From Oscillospiraceae bacterium (GTDB lineage: Bacteria > Bacillota > Clostridia > Oscillospirales > Ruminococcaceae): a DNA stretch of 5,373 nt. This document shows, piece after piece, positions 5,328-5,373 of the stretch. The notes beneath the pieces were generated by a model, which was given only the letters and a program-made list of their open reading frames with translations, was not told the DNA's origin and did no database searches. The DNA lies in assembly GCA_016302225.1 (NCBI GenBank), contig JAEDOB010000166.1:1-5373 (forward strand), read 5' to 3'. A program made the translations under genes and the position numbers. Positions within the stretch are counted from its first letter, which is position 1. The number at the start of each line of letters is the position of its first letter.

Positions 5328-5373
5328 AAAGTGGACAAAAAATCTGTGAAAAAGCTTGTGCTTATAGGTTTTG

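Noticed and set aside
5329..5360. DnaA-box-like sequences (AGTGGACAA and TGTGAAAAA) hinting at an origin
   Set aside because: Each matches only 7 of 9 bases, there are just two, and no dnaA or dnaN gene or box cluster is visible in the window.
1..5373. CRISPR arrays, tRNA or rRNA genes, insertion sequences, toxin-antitoxin or phage-defence modules
   Set aside because: No direct-repeat and spacer pattern, cloverleaf, transposase or terminal inverted repeats, or known defence domains were seen.

Overview
The window looks like chromosomal DNA of a low-to-mid GC Gram-positive bacterium, most likely a Clostridia/Oscillospiraceae (Ruminococcus-like) gut anaerobe. This is inferred from the AAAGGAG-type ribosome binding sites, TATAAT-type -10 boxes, U-tailed hairpin terminators, dense packing of genes on one strand, and the codon and protein style. 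It is not proved by any marker gene. All supported genes lie on the + strand.

Layout, left to right. (1) Positions 1-170 hold the 3' end of an unrecognised gene, followed by a GC-rich hairpin (188-222). (2) Positions 250-1632 encode a full-length MATE-family multidrug/Na+ (or H+) antiporter, closed by a strong intrinsic terminator (1637-1673). (3) Positions 1742-3658 hold three consecutive genes for small two-transmembrane proteins that I do not recognise. Read side by side they are diverged paralogues of one another: an N-terminal RIQ-N/F-I-GG-like segment, two membrane helices, and a C-terminal domain ending in YA(D/N)L, A-Y-A-Y and NG signatures. (4) Positions 3659-3810 form an AT-rich spacer with a good sigma-A-type promoter and a perfect 7-3-7 palindrome just downstream of the predicted start of transcription. 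(5) Positions 3811-5234 hold a tight two-gene operon: a short NfeD-family membrane protein with an OB-fold, then a stomatin/prohibitin-like SPFH-domain protein. It ends in a hairpin terminator (5267-5302). (6) Positions 5303-5373 are a non-coding fragment with a small palindrome.

How the genes work together. The NfeD and SPFH proteins are a widely conserved partner pair that builds ordered membrane microdomains. The embedded ribosome binding site of the second gene within the end of the first indicates coupled expression. The MATE transporter is an independent unit bounded by a terminator. The three paralogues appear to form their own operon. Their function is unknown, and their position next to the NfeD/SPFH pair is suggestive at most, because a promoter separates them. 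The three-paralogue cassette is the least explained part of the window and the best candidate for something undescribed.
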